A stretch of 64,000 nucleotides of DNA from Isoetes taiwanensis (Eukaryota > Streptophyta > Lycopodiopsida > Isoetales > Isoetaceae): NCBI GenBank assembly GCA_021234155.1, contig JAJEKV010000010.1:5680871-5744870 (forward strand). The letters run 5' to 3'. Positions 1-13,489 of this stretch are shown in pieces. A program made the position numbers and the translations under genes. The notes beneath the pieces were generated by a model. The model did no database searches, was not told the DNA's origin, and saw only the letters and a list, made by a program, of their open reading frames with translations. Position 1 is the first letter of the stretch. Each line of letters starts with the position of its first letter.

Positions 1-1360
1 GATCTTTTCCTCTGCATCTGAGTAGAGGACTCGGCCTCTGGGTTCATGTGAGGCTCTGCTTCTAGCCTAGGTCCTTCTTTAGGGCTCATGTGAGGCTCTG
101 CTGCTTCTAGTCTAAGTCCGTCTAACTCTTGTGGATTCATAGCAGCTTTAGAAGAAACTGTGTAGGTAGCGATATGCCAACAATAGCAAAGCAGCAACAA
201 TACCTAAAAGTCTGGGAAAAAAAAACCCACTTTAGTGAGTGTCAATAAATCGTGAAATAGTTCATTTTGAGTTCATTAAGATTCTAGTAAACTACTGAGT
301 TTCAAGTTTGACAGTTATAGGCACCCTACTGAGTTTCAAGTTGACGGTTATAGGCACCCTATGGTTAATCTACTGAGTTTGACGGTTCACAGTTATATGA
401 AATGCATTTTTCTCATTCTCTTCAACAAGTTTGACTTATGATCTGACCCAGCTACTGACTCCATGAGGAAACTCCCTCATAGAGGTTGGCACTCAACTGA
501 ACATATTGCATTAGACCACCTGGCAAACTCATGAATATTTAATGAAATATATGCCAATCCCTATATTAGTGTTGGACTTTTGTCAACAACACCGTCAGAA
601 AATAGGGTATATCTCATTAAAATATCCTCCTGACCTTCCATAAGAGTCTAGCAATCCTCGACATCAGCAATGACACCCACCCTCGGCATGGCACAATTCA
701 ATGTGGCACACCATGCGAGGATCACTGCCTCAGCCAAGGATCACTGCCGAAACTCTAAAACCTAATCTCTCTTAATCAACTCCTTAATTGCTACTGTTGT
801 CGATAAGGGTAGGCAACCAAATTTCTAATTCTTATTTTTTTCTTTTGTTTTATTATTTTTTTCTCATTATTTTATTATTTCTGTTTTATTGTTTTTTTTT
901 CTTTTTTTTTCTCATTATTTTCTCCACAAAAATCAGTCTAGATTCGTCCATAGAACAAGACGCTCACCATCGTCACGCCCCTCGATGGAGGGGGGCAACA
1001 GGCAAGGGCCTCACTATGGAGGAACCCTAGACCTACAATAAAAGAAACAACAACAAAAAAACTAACTAAGTTTGCCTAGAAACTAAGAAAAAAGTAAAAA
1101 AAAAAAAAAAAAGACAAAGGGGCACAGGTTGTGGAGCAGGGCGTAGAAGGTTTACCTTGTTCTGCGCAAAAAAACTGAAACAACGCCTTGTTATATATAA
1201 AAAAAATTTCGCGTGCGAAGTTTAAAACTCTTTGTTTCGCTTTTACGCGAAAACTCTTTCAGCGTAGTTTAAACATTCAAAAACAACTTTTTACGCGAAA
1301 AAAAAAGTTTCACAGAATCGAATCTGAAGATTTAAACCACGCAAAATCACGGAAAGAGTT
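1..1360. other. AT-rich non-coding stretch with short duplications
   Basis: I see no convincing gene here. Near 42-118 a phrase of about 35 bp (GGGTTCATGTGAGGCTCTGC and what follows) occurs twice. At 292-390 a 34-bp unit starting CTACTGAGTTTCAAG is repeated two and a half times. Long T runs lie at 830-925 and an A run near 1096-1113; open frames across them are low-complexity. A 9-bp stem (GCCGAAAAT / ATTTTCGGC) lies just downstream at 1394-1415. Confidence 0.6.
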
Positions 1361-1864
1361 TTATGTAAGTTGAAAATTAAACTTTTTCGCTACGCCGAAA
1401 ATTTTTATTTTCGGCCGGCAGGTTAAAAATATGAAAAATATGTATTTAACCTAAAAATATGTATTTTTAGACTTTATACGTCTGGAAAAATAATTTTGTA
1501 CATACAGAACCTATCCCTGGCGAGAGTTATTATTTCCACCAGGATAATACTTTTCTTATTTTGTATTGAGATACTTAAGAAGATGGATTTGGAAGTCCAA
1601 ATATTGGTGACCTCTGTATGCTCAGGGTTAGTTTGCTTATAAGACAATTTGACTATGGGATTACGACTTAACAAAACTTCTATTTTTTTTTTATTTTTTT
1701 TTTGTGAATTGCATTTTTTTATGGCATTTTATAAGGTTTTGAAACTGTAGACATAATAGTTGTCATCATGGCTATGGTTGTATGATCTTAACTGTATTTC
1801 TTCCTGGAAGTGATATGCAACATGGGCACCCAAACTTGGATCACCAAGTGAACGATAGAAAGAT

Positions 1865-1996
1865 AGTTAATGTACCATTTACATTTGGTTATCATTGCAT
1901 TTGAAAATACTTATAGTGATAAGGTTTGCAGGGAAATACTTATGCTAGTTAATGTACCATTTACATTTGATTATCATTGCATTTGAAAATACTTAT
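1865..1996. repeat. 82-bp tandem duplication; 46 bp of it recurs at 3265-3310
   Basis: The unit starting AGTTAATGTACCATTTAC occupies 1865-1946 and is followed directly by a second, shorter copy (1947-1996). The last 46 bp of the first copy (1901-1946, starting TTGAAAATACTTATAG) recur without a mismatch at 3265-3310, beyond the ORF at 2625-3197. The distance between the 46-bp copies is 1364 bp. This may be a segmental duplication or the trace of an insertion; I recognise no element. Confidence 0.8.
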
Positions 1997-2624
1997 CTAA
2001 ACTATATAATTCTTAGAGGCAAGATTCTTTGAGAATATGCTTTTTTATTCTCTTTCAATTAGCCGACACGTCCACAACTCTGTCCGGGGGAAAAAATCGA
2101 AAACAAAATATAAACAAAAATAAAAATCGTGGCTTCACCACAGTCGCCAGACTGGGCCCTAGCAAAAAAGGAGATACGGCAGAAAAAAGGGAGCAAAGAA
2201 GGATGGACTGTTTTGTTGAAGGAAGCCACCGGATCTAGTTGTGATATTACCTTAACGATCCTTCTTATTTTGTTTCGGATTAAAGGTCTGGCTTATAATG
2301 CCCTGTTGCATGTGTTATGCTTTGTTGCAGCGGCCCTCTTACACGGATTCGTTTTCCATCAAACACAACACGCTGCAAAAGCAATACAATCATACCTTCT
2401 GTGATATTTTCCCTTGATTTTCATGAAAACTAGAGCTTCAAGTTAGTCTGTGCCACAAAAAAGCGAATTGGCTTATTGATTATTGCAGCTTATAATAATT
2501 TATCTTTTCAGTTGGGGAAAATTTTTCCTTTAAATCCGGCTCATGCTTGGATTTCATGGTAAAGAGCCTGGCAGCAGGGTCGATTCCATTTCTAGAGTAT
2601 GCTTTCCATTTCCAAAGCAGGGAT

Positions 2625-3197
2625 TTAGAGGGAAGGATCCAATGGTCGGAGTCTCGGCTTGTGCAGCTTTTTGACCTGTACAGAGATCTCGGCCTGCGGT
2701 GTCGGAGTTTTTTTCTCTGATGGGCAGGCGTCACCACCTGAGCTAGAAACCCCATTAACCATTTGCACACCTCTGATTTTGCTGCTTATGAACAGAACCC
2801 ATGTCCCAAGCATAGACATGAGCTGATCATCATCTAGTAGCCGGTCAAACTCCATGCCTTCTGCATGTTGGGATATAGCCTTGCAATTAGAACCTTGGCC
2901 TGCTGGCTCAAGAAATGCCACAGAATCACTGGCTGCACGGCGATGGTAGATGGATTTTTTTGCTGGAGTTTCACATGTCTTAACCCTGGTGCCTGCATAT
3001 GAGCAAAGCTTGCTGATGTTGTACGTTGGTGCTGATTGCATTGAAGCAAAAACATTGGAGTTTATTGCATTCCAGTCTGTTCTGTCAAAACATAGCTGGA
3101 TTAAATTGTGTTCGGCTCTAAGAGCGCCTTTTATGATTTTCTTCATATCACTTTCTATACTCCGTAGCTCGGATTGAACGTCCAACTTGTTGTCCAT
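2625..3197 (-). CDS. Hypothetical protein, 190 aa
   Basis: An ATG-initiated frame of 190 codons in an AT-rich region where long frames are rare. The N-terminal 40 residues are charged and helix-like (MDNKLDVQSELRSIESDMKK). The middle is mixed, and the tail is Pro/Lys/Arg-rich. No family is recognised. A GT just after the codons for EISVQ (complement of about 2675) could be a splice donor, since another frame stays open to about 2480, so this may be a first exon. No TATA box is obvious upstream. It could be a chance frame. Confidence 0.3.
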   Translation of the reverse strand: MDNKLDVQSELRSIESDMKKIIKGALRAEHNLIQLCFDRTDWNAINSNVFASMQSAPTYNISKLCSYAGTRVKTCETPAKKSIYHRRAASDSVAFLEPAGQGSNCKAISQHAEGMEFDRLLDDDQLMSMLGTWVLFISSKIRGVQMVNGVSSSGGDACPSEKKTPTPQAEISVQVKKLHKPRLRPLDPSL

Positions 3198-3310
3198 TTG
3201 TCAAACTTGCTGTTAATGGGGATCAGGAGTTTTTAATCCAGCTTACGGAGTCTTAGGTTTGAGATTGAAAATACTTATAGTGATAAGGTTTGCAGGGAAA
3301 TACTTATGCT

Positions 3311-6300
3311 GATAAGGTTTGCAAAGATACACACCTGATTTCCTCTAATACGTAGGAGAGTATGTATGATAGCCTTATGGTAAGTGAATGAATGGAGGAA
3401 TGCGATTGGCGGAGTTTAAAGTGCCGTCAATTTATTTAAAATGTTAAGACTACTCAAAATCACTCCACATAAATAGTTTAAAGAGAAAGATCATGCAGAA
3501 AGAGTTCAAATTTAATCATGTAGCCTTTTGAAGTTAGATTCCTCCAAACATGAAGTGCCCATATAAGACCTAAAGTAATAATGGTTGAAGTCAAACACTA
3601 AGTGAGGAGAACAAGATAGAGGCAGTCATTCAGAAGATGAAATGGCCTGCATTTGTTACAAAATATTGGGGGTCTCATGTTGCCATCCATTTTGTGAATA
3701 GGCTGCAAACTTCAGAGACCATATTATAATTAGCATGAGAATGAGAGGATCATAATTTAACATCCTTGGTCACAGCAACTTTGATGGGATCAAAGCTATA
3801 TTACTTCATTATATTAACTATCTCATTCATATAAAATTATATAGGCTGTTTTTTGATGAGATGGCAAGAAAAATGTGACGTGTATAGGGGCAAAAAATTA
3901 CACGTCAGCAAGTTAGATTGGGATGGAGGGCCAAGATTTCTTTAGGCAGATACGGCAATTTAGTCCCTCTGGTTGACGCTTGATGCATGCTAGCATGGTA
4001 CGGCTGCCCTGCTCTTTGTGACTGATGCTCTCCATCTGGATGCTCACTTTTGCCAATCAACTCACAGGTATGCGGTCTCTCCATGCACGAATCTGTTTGC
4101 ACAAAATAGATTGCCAGTTAGCTCTATTTATTGCGCTCCTTGCAGAAGCTCTACACGGACTAGCACTAGATGGCCAGACTGAGGTAAAAAAACCCAGTGA
4201 GCTAATTTTGGCCATTTTGAATGGATAGTAGAGACATCAAATTTATTTTGGAATAAGGCAGAATCAGTTCGAGATTGGCAACCATTTTTGCATATCTAAT
4301 AACAGGGGAATAATCTTTAGTTTGCTGACCACTAGGCTAGGATTTGAGCGAGAAGAGTGATCCATGCCTTTCCTTTCAATTCCAGTGAGCAAACCCACCG
4401 CCCACATCATAAAAAGGGGTTAAGCTTTTCCTTTGCATCTCAGAAATTTCTGTCTTGTGTTGCTATGGGTTTGCCAGTTAAAAAAATATGAGAGCACTGG
4501 CTTGTGCCGTGGATGACCCATGAAGCCCCTTGAAGAATGTTTGCAGATTCAAAAAATCTTGCTTGTTGAAGCATCAGGAAACAGAGACAAGAACAAATTG
4601 TGGCATACATCCCTTTGATATCTGCCGGCCAATCCTTTTCCATGAACAAAATGACAACAGGAGGGCTCCATTGAATTACAGAGCCCATACCGGAAGGATT
4701 TGGAATCTATCCAAGCTATTGAGTCTACATACAGCATAGACGAATTTGAACGGCCCCATTCTTTGAGCTATCGAGAAATCACTGGGCTTTTGATTTTCAG
4801 AAGCCTCTATTCATCTACAGGTCGGAATCATGATTCTATACCCACAAATTGGAAATCCTTAACTATGAACCCATAAATCGGGTTCAGAGCATCAAATTAG
4901 ACTTCTCAACCCGGTTTTATTTCATGGACCTCAAAGTCGACTTCAAAGCATTCTGTTGAACCCAAAAGCCAGGTATGGTTTTGTCTAGGCCGTATTTACC
5001 CCCAATTGGACCCCAATTGGCTGTAATTTTGAAGATTCTCATCTCTGGCAAAACAATCCACGACGGGTCGTGAAGCCAAGAACAGAAAACCCAGGTATCT
5101 TCTTATCCAGATACGAGATTCAAGTCCTAATTGAAATAAATTAAGGAACCCATCAGTAAAAAAGGCACGAGATCATATGAGTTCCAATTAGCTTAAGAAG
5201 CCTAGAATCGAAATACGTGGATTAATGGCAGGTTTTGACCCTCGGCCTTTAAATTTCCCCTGTTTTTTAATATTTTTTTAAGCAGGGCTATCAGTTGCTT
5301 TTTACAAACGAAAAGGGACTCTGTTCCAGTGTTGGGCAAAGTCCGGGGAACACTATAAACCAACCGGTTGAAATCGCAAATTTTCCGGTTCGGTTAGTGT
5401 ATTGTAGGAATTTTTCCGTCAAGTTTTCTTAAGGTTTTCTATTAAGACAATAGAAATTTCCGGCCCTAAACACAAGATATCCGATTGATCAAAATAACCA
5501 TAGGCAACTTTCCGATGGGACCTACAAAGTTTCCCCAACACTGCAGTCTGTTCGCTTCCATTTCTTTCACTTTTCAGTTGCATGAGAGAAGTGACCAGTT
5601 CATGCAGACTGATGCCACGAATTAGGCAAAACATTCGGGCCATTATCATCTTGCTAAAGTAGTAGTTAGAGATTAACAAATGATTTTAACCACAATCTTT
5701 ACGATAGAAATATTCAACACAATAATATTTGCACAATAATATTGCAAAACCATATGGTACACCGACTTGGTAAAGGTCATGTAAGCCTATGCTCATGGTA
5801 TTTTTGTGGCCTTGCACAATATACAATGCCCAAACTGTGGCATGCCTCGATTCTGGATCTGTGCTTCTCAGTCATAAACCAGTCAAACATCCGCTACAAC
5901 TTGGGCATATTCTACTGCTTAAATTAAGAGCAAATTCTACAAATTTGTGTATCTGCATCATACAAACTGTACATGCATTCCAGGGCAGCAAAATTCTTAA
6001 TCCATCATGAGCACCTTGATTTTGGCAACAATTATCTCTAGATTTCGCAACAGAGTTGCCAGACGATGTGGCCAAGGGTCTGTTGAATTGCAGAGAGGTC
6101 CTTGCAAAATTTGACGCAAATGGAGAACTCAGCAGTAACATCTCTAATATATATTTTACAAATAAAAATCTGACTGGATGAAACAAAGGGATTTTTGAAT
6201 TTGCCCTGCTATTGTATATTAAACAAAAATCTAATAGCTTCAAATGCCCAAGGAACTTGAATGGATCTTACCAATCTTCTTAAGGTTTGATGGCATTTTT

Positions 6301-7520
6301 TATTATATAAAATTGGATTGTCTTAGAATTGTTTTTAGAAATAAACAGAATAGTTCTATATACACTGGGGTAAACCAAGGCAAAGATCTAATAGCTTCAG
6401 GCACTCAAGGAACTCGAATGCATCTTAGCAGTCCTCTAAAAGTTTAATCGCATTTTTAATACCACCAATGAAGAATTCGGCATTATGTAATCAGGTGAGT
6501 TTTGTGCCGAATTTAGGTAGTGAGGATTCAAAGCATGAATAGGTGGGGATCTATAGACCGAGAAAGAATGAGTATTGTCTATGCTATTTTATATTCATTC
6601 CATCTCTTTAAAAGAAGAAAGTTATATTTCCCATTCTAAAATAATAAATAAATATATAAATAAATAAAAGTATAGATGTTTAATAACATTTTAGTCCCAA
6701 GTCGCACCGTCGATCTATCTTACTATACGTACAACACATGTTCACATGGTCTCCATCTCACCCACACCACTACTTCAAAAAAACCCTTCAAACTATGGCG
6801 GCGTCCGCTGCAAAATCGTCTTGTAAGAAAATAATTATTGGCTCCATTTCTGCTTCGTAACACATTTTCCTTTGCAATTTTGACTTTGAACATCATAAAT
6901 GATCCTTGCCAAGGTCTCAAACACAAAGTTAATCATTTTGCTCTGGTGCACGCATAAATTCGAGTAACTGTATAGAGAATACAAGAATAAAAGTAATCTG
7001 AAGTTAATTTTTCACAAGTGCACTATGGTACCCTTTCGAAAAAAAAAAATGACACAGATGCTTTTATGTCAAATCATCAAGCTCAGCATCGACTGGCCCT
7101 GATTGTGATGAAGTCTTGTTTCCTTTCTTTCCCTTGCCCTTTCTTGTTCTCTTTTTTTTATTCGAATCAACCTAATAATCACTTGAAAGCAAGAAGGGAT
7201 CATCTTCCTATTTGATATTATCGTCGATTATGATGACAATGCGCCTACTTGGGGTCTTCTAATCCAGGAAAGCCAAGAACCTGAATAATGCTTAGAATGC
7301 CCCGACTCCCATCCAACATCCTCAAACTACTTTGGATTTGAAAGTGGTATGAGGATATTTCAAGGTGACTAAGCTCCTCAAACTTAGTAGAAGTAACCAT
7401 AACTCTAATTATTGTAACTCTAGGAATAGCCATCTGCACCAGAAGTCAGACATCTCAATCAGATTAAGTATATGGTCAAAGCTCAGTTTAATTTTAAATA
7501 ACTAGATTTTATTAATTAAT
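3311..7520. other. AT-rich stretch, no recognisable gene
   Basis: Open frames are short (under 125 codons), overlap on both strands and show no known motif. A poly(purine)/AT tract sits near 6640-6670. The only structure I could support is the diverged duplication at 6229-6456. Confidence 0.5.
6229..6456. repeat. Diverged 72-bp direct duplication
   Basis: The blocks at 6229-6300 and 6385-6456 both start ATCTAATAGCTTCA and end GCATTTTT. They match in the same order at roughly three quarters of positions and are 156 bp apart start to start. This looks like an old local duplication. Confidence 0.6.
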
Positions 7521-7524
7521 GGTA

Positions 7525-7554
7525 CTAGAAACGTGTGCCCGGCGATGCCGGGCA
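7525..7554 (-). mobile_element. Helitron-like 3' terminus (minus orientation)
   Basis: Read on the minus strand, a perfect 8-bp stem with a 3-nt loop (7536-7554) is followed by 7 nt and then CTAG, with T as the next base. That is the known Helitron 3' layout: hairpin, short spacer, CTRR, insertion before T. The body would extend to higher coordinates. It pairs with the mirror-image terminus at 12862-12890. An alternative is a TIR element with TA duplication, since TA flanks both CTAG ends. No Rep/helicase gene is seen. Confidence 0.55.
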
Positions 7555-10500
7555 TTTAATCGTGAACATGTTCCCGCGATGCTGGACATTAGTCGTGGAC
7601 GTGTCGAATGCAATTACGGGTGTTAGTCATGGTCGTGTCGAATGGGTAAATGTAATAGATTTGATAGGTAAAACACGCGTGTATATGGAATGGAGTGCTA
7701 TATTGGGAATTGAGATGCAAGTTCTCACAATAGTGTTGATAGTCAGAAAACATATGCACAGGTTTCTTCGTTTTGTTAATTATCAATTGGCGTAGTGTGT
7801 ACGTTATCTACTACAACAAAATATAGCGTCAAATCCAAAATTTGTAATGTTAGGCATTTGTCATGTGCTTGTCGATGTTTAGATGTAATAGAGAATAGTA
7901 AGTTGTAAATTTAATTTTTACCATAAATGTAATTGTGAGTGCCAAAACACAAAGGCTTTAGGGAGGGCGGATATTAGCTGTGGACACGTGGAATGGATAG
8001 AACCAGGCGAGGGCATGTGTGGGATGAGATTGATAATGCATTGCCAAAAGGAAAATAAAAAATAAAAACTCCTGTATCACGTAGTCTTGCTTCAAAATGA
8101 AATGATAAATAAAGATATGAAGTGCATTTTTTGTGTGCGCGCATATTTCATGAATAGAAATATAGAGGGAACAATATAGGGGATGGATATACACACGCAA
8201 GGAGGGGGAGAGATGAATGGAAGTGCATTAATCCTCTCTTTTAAGATCATTGGGTCCACAAAGGGGGGAGGGGGGGAACAAATTTGGTAGCACACATTCA
8301 CACAAGCCCTCCAATTTTTTTTGTGGACTGATATTTTAAACAAAACGCTATGCACTTATACATGTTTGCAATTTAAATGAAGGAAATATATCTTTAAAGA
8401 TAGTGCTAATTATGCACATCAAAGTAGAGACATGCTAGCCGGGTTATGTTTAGAATATGAGGAACAGAACAATTGTAACTTGTCTTATACTTAGAAACAA
8501 AATTAACCAAATAATTTTTCAAGATATTTGCCTATGCTATACCAAAGGATTTATTATGAGACCAAATAAAGATCTTAATCAAGAAAGTAATTTTAGCTTG
8601 CAACAAATCATGCATTTGAACATCTAAGACAAAAAATGAAAAAGGAGCTATTTAAAGTGACATAGCTTAGTAAAACAGCATTTAAACATTAAGGGTGCAC
8701 AAAAGTTTGATGGCAACGGCAATAAACCTAATTGCATATAATTATTCTCTAATATCAAGTTCTGCTGACAGAAGAGAGAAATATCAGTCATCAGCTACTC
8801 ATTTGAGTCATCTTCAAGTCTCCTAGGTTTTCTCTAGCATGTATCATCAGCAAAAAAGCATCACGGACCCCCTTGGATTCTAATTAAAAAAATTAATATG
8901 TAAGCAATGTTGAAATTTGTACCCATGCATATTTTGCAAGAAAGATGTAACGACATTGTGCCAACCTTTATGCTAAGCGCAATAATTAAGTGAACATTCA
9001 GAGAAGGCACGTACATCATACTACAAAGACATTAATAAAGGAGATGGATCAATAAAGATGGAGGTTTTGAACAAAACAATTTGATCTAGCATCTTCTAGG
9101 ACAAAGCTTAGCAATGCTAAGATGAATAATTGATTATTTTTGCCTTAGGGCTTGAATACATATGCAAATGGATGCATGGCCTACATTACAAACAGATTTG
9201 CTTTAATCATCTTGCAGATCTTGATTAGCAAAAGCATAAGCTCCAAAGTAGGGCTCACCACTTATATCTTATTAAAAGGAGTGGGTTCCAGATCTCTTCC
9301 AGCATTAGGTGGCAATATGATCAAGCCAAAACAATCATCATACATAGTCAAAGCTTGACTCACCTCTACAATCTGAATCCAGAACTTGATGATGATGAAG
9401 CCATATTCCTATAAAATGCACTACATTAGAACTCTAACCCAACTATAACTTACACCTAGCAAGTAGTTACTCAGTAGAAGAGGCAACTTAAAACAATTAC
9501 AACCCAAAAAAGCCAACTTAAAACAGCAATATGAGATTAATGACTGACCATAAGAAAAAAATCATTACATGCAGAATGCCAAGTAACTATTTCTGGAAAA
9601 AGAAGCTTATGCAATCACTAACGTAATATCTTATATTATAATGTTTTAGTGTATTGTTTGGATCCAGCCCTAGATCGAACGGCCCAGATTTTTGCCCTAG
9701 ATCGGACGGCCCAGATTTTAAGTTAAACTATTAACGGCCGAGATGCCTGCGGTTTCTTTTAGTCTTCTCGCTCTACAGAACCGTCTAAATTTTTTTTCAG
9801 GATGCCTAGGTTTTCTGGTGCTACTTATGGCGGCAGCTGCTGCCCATTGCGTGCAGATTCGAGAAGTAGAGTTGCCATAGATGGAAGAGCAACATGATTT
9901 CATGCTGCCATTGTCCTCCGGTCTTGGCTATAGTTGCCAAACATCCTAAGAACCGGCAGAATCATTCAGCTACAGAATAGGAAAAGCGTTTACCAGTAAT
10001 AGAAATACGGATGCATTAGAAGGGCTTAGCAGCATGTTTTTCCAGTTCCAAGATACCATGCATCCTGAAGCTCCAAGAAGAGTCGTCCAGACTACACAAA
10101 TAGATTGAAATGGCATGTCCTGTTACTGCTTCTTTCCTGAAACCTAGATGAGCAAGAAGATCAATTAGGCAGGCATAACTATTGGTGTAATATTGTGCCT
10201 TAAAATGACATTGTGCGATGCATATTAATCTACGAGTAAATATTTGTGCTTGATGGCTATGTGAATCGTGGCCAATACTATTTTTCATGGCAACAATCAG
10301 CTCCCATGCTTGCAGATGTTCCGGTTTGCTCCTATCTCATCTATTGTTTTGCTCTAAATGTTGATTTAAGGCTGTCAAAGATGATGATAATCGATCTGTA
10401 GAAGGCTCAACTGAGGTAGCCGTTTGTGGCTCAACATAAATAGTTGTCTGTTACCAATAGGTGATATCAAAATAGGGTGAAGCACGATTTTTTCAACCAG

Positions 10501-12230
10501 ATTTGAAACATGCAAGAGCTTCAAGTTCTTTTTAGTGCTGCTTATTTTCATTTAGTACATCTTGCTTGCTTGCTTTATATGCTTGCTGAGCAGTATGTAT
10601 ACAACAGGATGACTGGATAACGAGATCCAGTTCTTAGAATTATATAATTGTATGGTGGCTATGGTGCTACAATTACTGTGTGAGCACAGAAGGCATACTT
10701 CCAACAACTCTACTAGGAGGCGACAATACTCAGGTTCTAATGTATTTCTGATTCATATATTTATGATTCTTTCATGACATCACTGGGAACACTACTATAT
10801 GCAGCTTTTTGTAGAATAAGTTTGTTGCATGATGGTACAAGACTTTGGCCAACAGAGAGAATAGACTGATAGTCATGAGCAGTCTTTTCATTTCATGGGG
10901 TTAGCCCAAAAATCTGGCTGTGTTGCTCAGGCCGCCTTCTATCTCTAACTCTTATTTCCAGCATTGTTTTTTTGCTTTGCATATAGCCATAGGCGTAGCC
11001 AACCACATGCCACTCTTGACCACAGCCATCCCACATTGAATAATAACAACGTGGCATGTCTATTAGAGATTGTGCCTTCTGTCCTTAGAGCTTTTTCATG
11101 CATTGAAAGCCTCATGCAATTGTATATTAGATTTGACTGCATAGTTTCATTTGTACAAGTTGTAGATACACACTCATGAGAATTGCATAAAATAGAATAG
11201 AATATGGTGATAATAAAGAAGCTACATATCTCAGATTCCATGTGATCTCCATGTGCATTTCTTTTATGTTATTGAGCAGAATCTCGCTTTTTCTGCTCAT
11301 AGATAATTTGCCTTTTTTATTCATCAAGCAAACCTACTTTTCCAGGTGCTCATTCAAGATATGATGGATGATGGGCTAACAGCACTGATAAATGTGGTGA
11401 TCATTCCTTGCATTTTGAGCAATATATCATGATATAAATCAACATAAATGTGACAATCGAGGAGTAAGACCGAAAAAAGGATGTGCATAGGCTATGATGT
11501 TTATTGTACAGGTTGGATTTGAAGTTTAAAAGGGGGTAGCAGAAATAAGATAATGATGATGCACTCTTTAAGATAAGGAGTTGAAAACTTAAGAGCATTA
11601 CGCTGACATGTTTGCAGTGGGATGGTTTTGGCCAGGTAGGTTTATAGATGTTTAGATAGTAGATAATTAGCTCTGTCAATTGCTCCAGTATACGTTAATA
11701 GAAGATCTGCTTCCTAAGAAGATCTGCTTCCTAAGTGCTCGATTATAGCAGCTACATAGCCATGGCACTGAAGATTTAAGGTGCATTTAGGCTGCTACTG
11801 AGATACATGGAATACAAATTATCCAGTTATATTGGTTTGCATATGGAAATGTTGCGGTAAGCAGCGGAATTTTATATAAGATCATGCTGGAGTTCTTGAT
11901 ATGAAGGAATTAAGCTAAGGATTTTATGAGATGGGAGATATGCAGATGGAAATTTATGAACATGCTGGTTAACTTATGCTCTCAATGATTCCTTATCTTG
12001 GTTAAAATCTTTGTCTCAAGTTTGTGTTTTTATGTCATCCACATCCAACAATCTTATCACAATCAACCAGTGAATGTAGATATCATAGATGTTATGCTGA
12101 AAGCTTGAGAGAGAGTTCGACAGGTTGCATTTTGAGACAATGATATTGTAAATTGCAGTTCAATCGACTGTACAATATACATCTTCTATGCCCCTTCAAT
12201 GTGATGTATATTTTACGAGAGATGCATGAT
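7555..12230. other. Interior between two Helitron-like ends; no gene recognised
   Basis: AT-rich, with frames under 100 codons and no helicase, transposase or capsid-like motif. Next to the left end a GC-richer phrase recurs in altered form (GTCGTGGACGTGTCGAATG near 7591 and GTCGTGTCGAATGGGT near 7632). A run GGGGGGAGGGGGGG lies at about 8263-8276. Two near-identical 24-bp phrases (CCTAGATCGRACGGCCCAGA) lie at about 9668-9720. If the two ends belong together, this is a non-autonomous element of about 5.4 kb. Confidence 0.4.
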
Positions 12231-12626
12231 GAACAATGAAACAAATGCCTTAAGTCAAGAATGCCAATATAGAAGCAAAAATAAAGAATGAACAATAAAA
12301 TAAATGCCTTAAGACAAGAATGCCAATATAGAAGCAAAAACAAAGAGTTCTTAATCGATTGAGGGATCAATGTGAATACAAACTTTGATATGAGGGATCA
12401 ATGTGAATACAAACTTTGATATGCACAATCAGTGCCTAAGGAACATGTCCCTATAATAATGTACATTCTAGAAAAGAAATCCATGAACCTCACGTCCCAA
12501 TAGTAATTTAAATTCTAGAAAAGAAAACCATGAGGAACACGTCCCTATAATAATGTACATTCTAGAAAAGAAATCCATGAAACTCACATCCCAAATAATA
12601 ATTTACATTCTAGAAAAGAAAACCAT
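12231..12626. repeat. Cluster of three short tandem duplications
   Basis: Three separate tandem repeats lie side by side. First, a 59-bp unit twice (12231-12289 and 12290-12347). Second, a 31-bp unit starting TGAGGGATCAATG twice without mismatch (12360-12390, 12391-12421). Third, a 94-bp unit twice (12439-12532 and 12533-12626), itself made of two related halves of about 47 bp, each carrying ATTCTAGAAAAGAAA. They lie just inside the right Helitron-like end. Confidence 0.85.
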
Positions 12627-12861
12627 AACTGCTTTGTATAATGAAAGTGGGCATGCCATAGAGAATGTTTTAGCAACTGAACTAGAACTATATGCAACCA
12701 AACAATATTATCTCAATACCCTTTTTAGTCTAGATCATTACATTCAAAGACTAGAGCAATACATGCATGTTTTATTAAACCTAAATTCGATTTTGACTCT
12801 TTAGACTCTTACGACCTATACAAACTGTCACGAGTTTAAAAATTTACACGTTTTAAAGTTA

Positions 12862-12890
12862 TGCCCAGCAACGCTGGGCACTATAACTAG
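12862..12890 (+). mobile_element. Helitron-like 3' terminus (plus orientation)
   Basis: TGCCCAGC-AAC-GCTGGGCA (12862-12880) forms a perfect 8-bp stem with a 3-nt loop. It is followed by CTATAA, then CTAG (12887-12890), then T. This matches the Helitron 3' end layout. Compared with the left end, one stem pair has changed on both sides (G:C there, A:T here), so the hairpin is kept although the sequence differs. The 5' TC end is not identified. Confidence 0.6.
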
Positions 12891-13489
12891 TAGCAATGAA
12901 AGGAATGCCAAATAACTATTTTTAAGAAAGAAAGCTTATTCCAGTAGTTCTAAACTCAAAACTCTGAATTCCAAAAATGTTCATAAATGCTCATAAGTGC
13001 TCTTTTTGCAAACATAAACCTAAAGCCAATAAATAAAGAAATATTCAAGACTCTTAAACAGGACACATTCTACGCTCCTAAAATCAGCACTGTAACTATG
13101 ACCATTGGATTTGAGCCTTAGCATTTTTAAAACCTGAAATCAGATGAATTTGGAACAACAATTAAAATGCAAGAAAATGTTATGAAGAATTACTTACGTC
13201 TCTCTTGTTTCCTTCCACAATTTTCTCCTTGTCTATTTACCTTGCATAAACACATCTGTTGCTAGTTGTTAATGATTGTGGGATCTAAAAATTGATGTAA
13301 AAGTAGTAGTATTGACTTATTAAAATATCCGGATGTAAGCATATATAGGTCATACTAAGGCTGTGAATGTGGGTGCCACATAGGCCAAAAATTCTTATTA
13401 TCATTTGAACAGTACAATAACTGAGAAATCAAATAGTTACCTACCATGCACAATGGAGTTGGTTGCAGTGGAGGAGAATTTGGAAGAAT

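Noticed and set aside
788-1030. 80-codon Phe/Leu-rich plus-strand frame
   Set aside because: It is produced by long T runs and has no other support.
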